A DNA stretch of 6,157 nucleotides, taken from positions 1 to 6,157 of the forward strand of contig JAFRQN010000119.1 of assembly GCA_017428585.1 (NCBI GenBank), given 5' to 3'. Source of the stretch: Bacteroidota bacterium. Its GTDB lineage: Bacteria; Bacteroidota; Ignavibacteria; Kapaibacteriales; UBA2268. How positions within the stretch are numbered: position 1 is the first letter of the stretch; each line of letters starts with the position of its first letter. The notes below the pieces were generated by a model. It was not told the origin of the DNA and ran no database searches. It was given only the letters and a program-made list of their open reading frames with translations. A program made the translations under genes and the position numbers. Shown here one piece after another: positions 6,048 to 6,157 of the stretch.

Positions 6048-6157
6048 TTATGTATAGTATGAGTTAATATGTGGTTTGAAGTATATGAAACATTTATTCA
6101 TTTGAAATAAATAAAATGTGAAAAAGTAATCTTTTATTTTTTTATTTCAAAAAAAAA
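6048..6157. other. AT-rich right edge, no gene seen
   Basis: All three minus-strand frames entering from the right edge hit stop codons within the first 25 bases, and plus-strand ATGs here open only very short frames. A weak ATTTATT/AATAAAT inverted repeat is seen near 6090-6110. It is most likely the distal part of the spacer upstream of ligase copy 2. Confidence 0.6.

Noticed and set aside
6062..6157. Possible gene end or small peptide at the right edge
   Set aside because: All frames are closed by stops within a few codons and no start/ribosome site pair is present.

Overview
This is a strongly AT-rich bacterial window that uses the standard genetic code. It holds two homologous acyl-CoA ligase genes in tandem, a two-gene flavodoxin/winged-helix unit, a tRNA gene and the start of a Y-family DNA polymerase gene. 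All five protein genes lie on the minus strand; only the tRNA is on the plus strand. Very AT-rich spacers, AGA-rich arginine coding and the protein types suggest a low-GC anaerobe. A Brachyspira-like spirochaete is my leading guess. A Bacteroidota or Gastranaerophilales-type gut bacterium is not excluded, and the sequence alone does not settle it.

Layout. Positions 1-801 encode the N-terminal 267 residues of a UmuC/DinB-type polymerase that runs off the left edge. A 12-bp hairpin terminator at 846-873 separates it from an upstream unit made of a flavodoxin gene (1129-1623) and a 58-residue winged-helix gene (914-1090). That small gene is easy to miss because of its length. Both genes of the unit have Shine-Dalgarno sequences. 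A 170-bp divergent spacer follows, then tRNA-Arg(UCU) on the plus strand at 1794-1867. A perfect 14-bp hairpin with A/T flanks at 1871-1902 can stop both the tRNA transcript and the converging ligase transcript.

The right two thirds (1938-5901) hold two 600-codon long-chain acyl-CoA ligase genes in the same orientation. They are colinear without indels and about 83% identical in protein (102 differences by hand count). Differences are crowded around the gate region after the P-loop, while the C-terminal 200 residues are about 90% identical. Each gene has its own leader, and both leaders carry the same element (GAAACTTTT, a run of nine A, then GTATA and TTTAATAT). This suggests the duplication included the promoter and that the copies are transcribed separately.

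Functionally, the ligases would activate fatty acids to acyl-CoA for phospholipid synthesis or degradation. The flavodoxin is a cytoplasmic one-electron carrier or FMN enzyme, perhaps controlled by its small DNA-binding neighbour. The polymerase would do translesion synthesis. I see no mobile element, CRISPR array or defence system. The most notable points are the diverging ligase pair with its duplicated promoter element, the altered C-terminal lysine motif in both ligases, and the short winged-helix gene.
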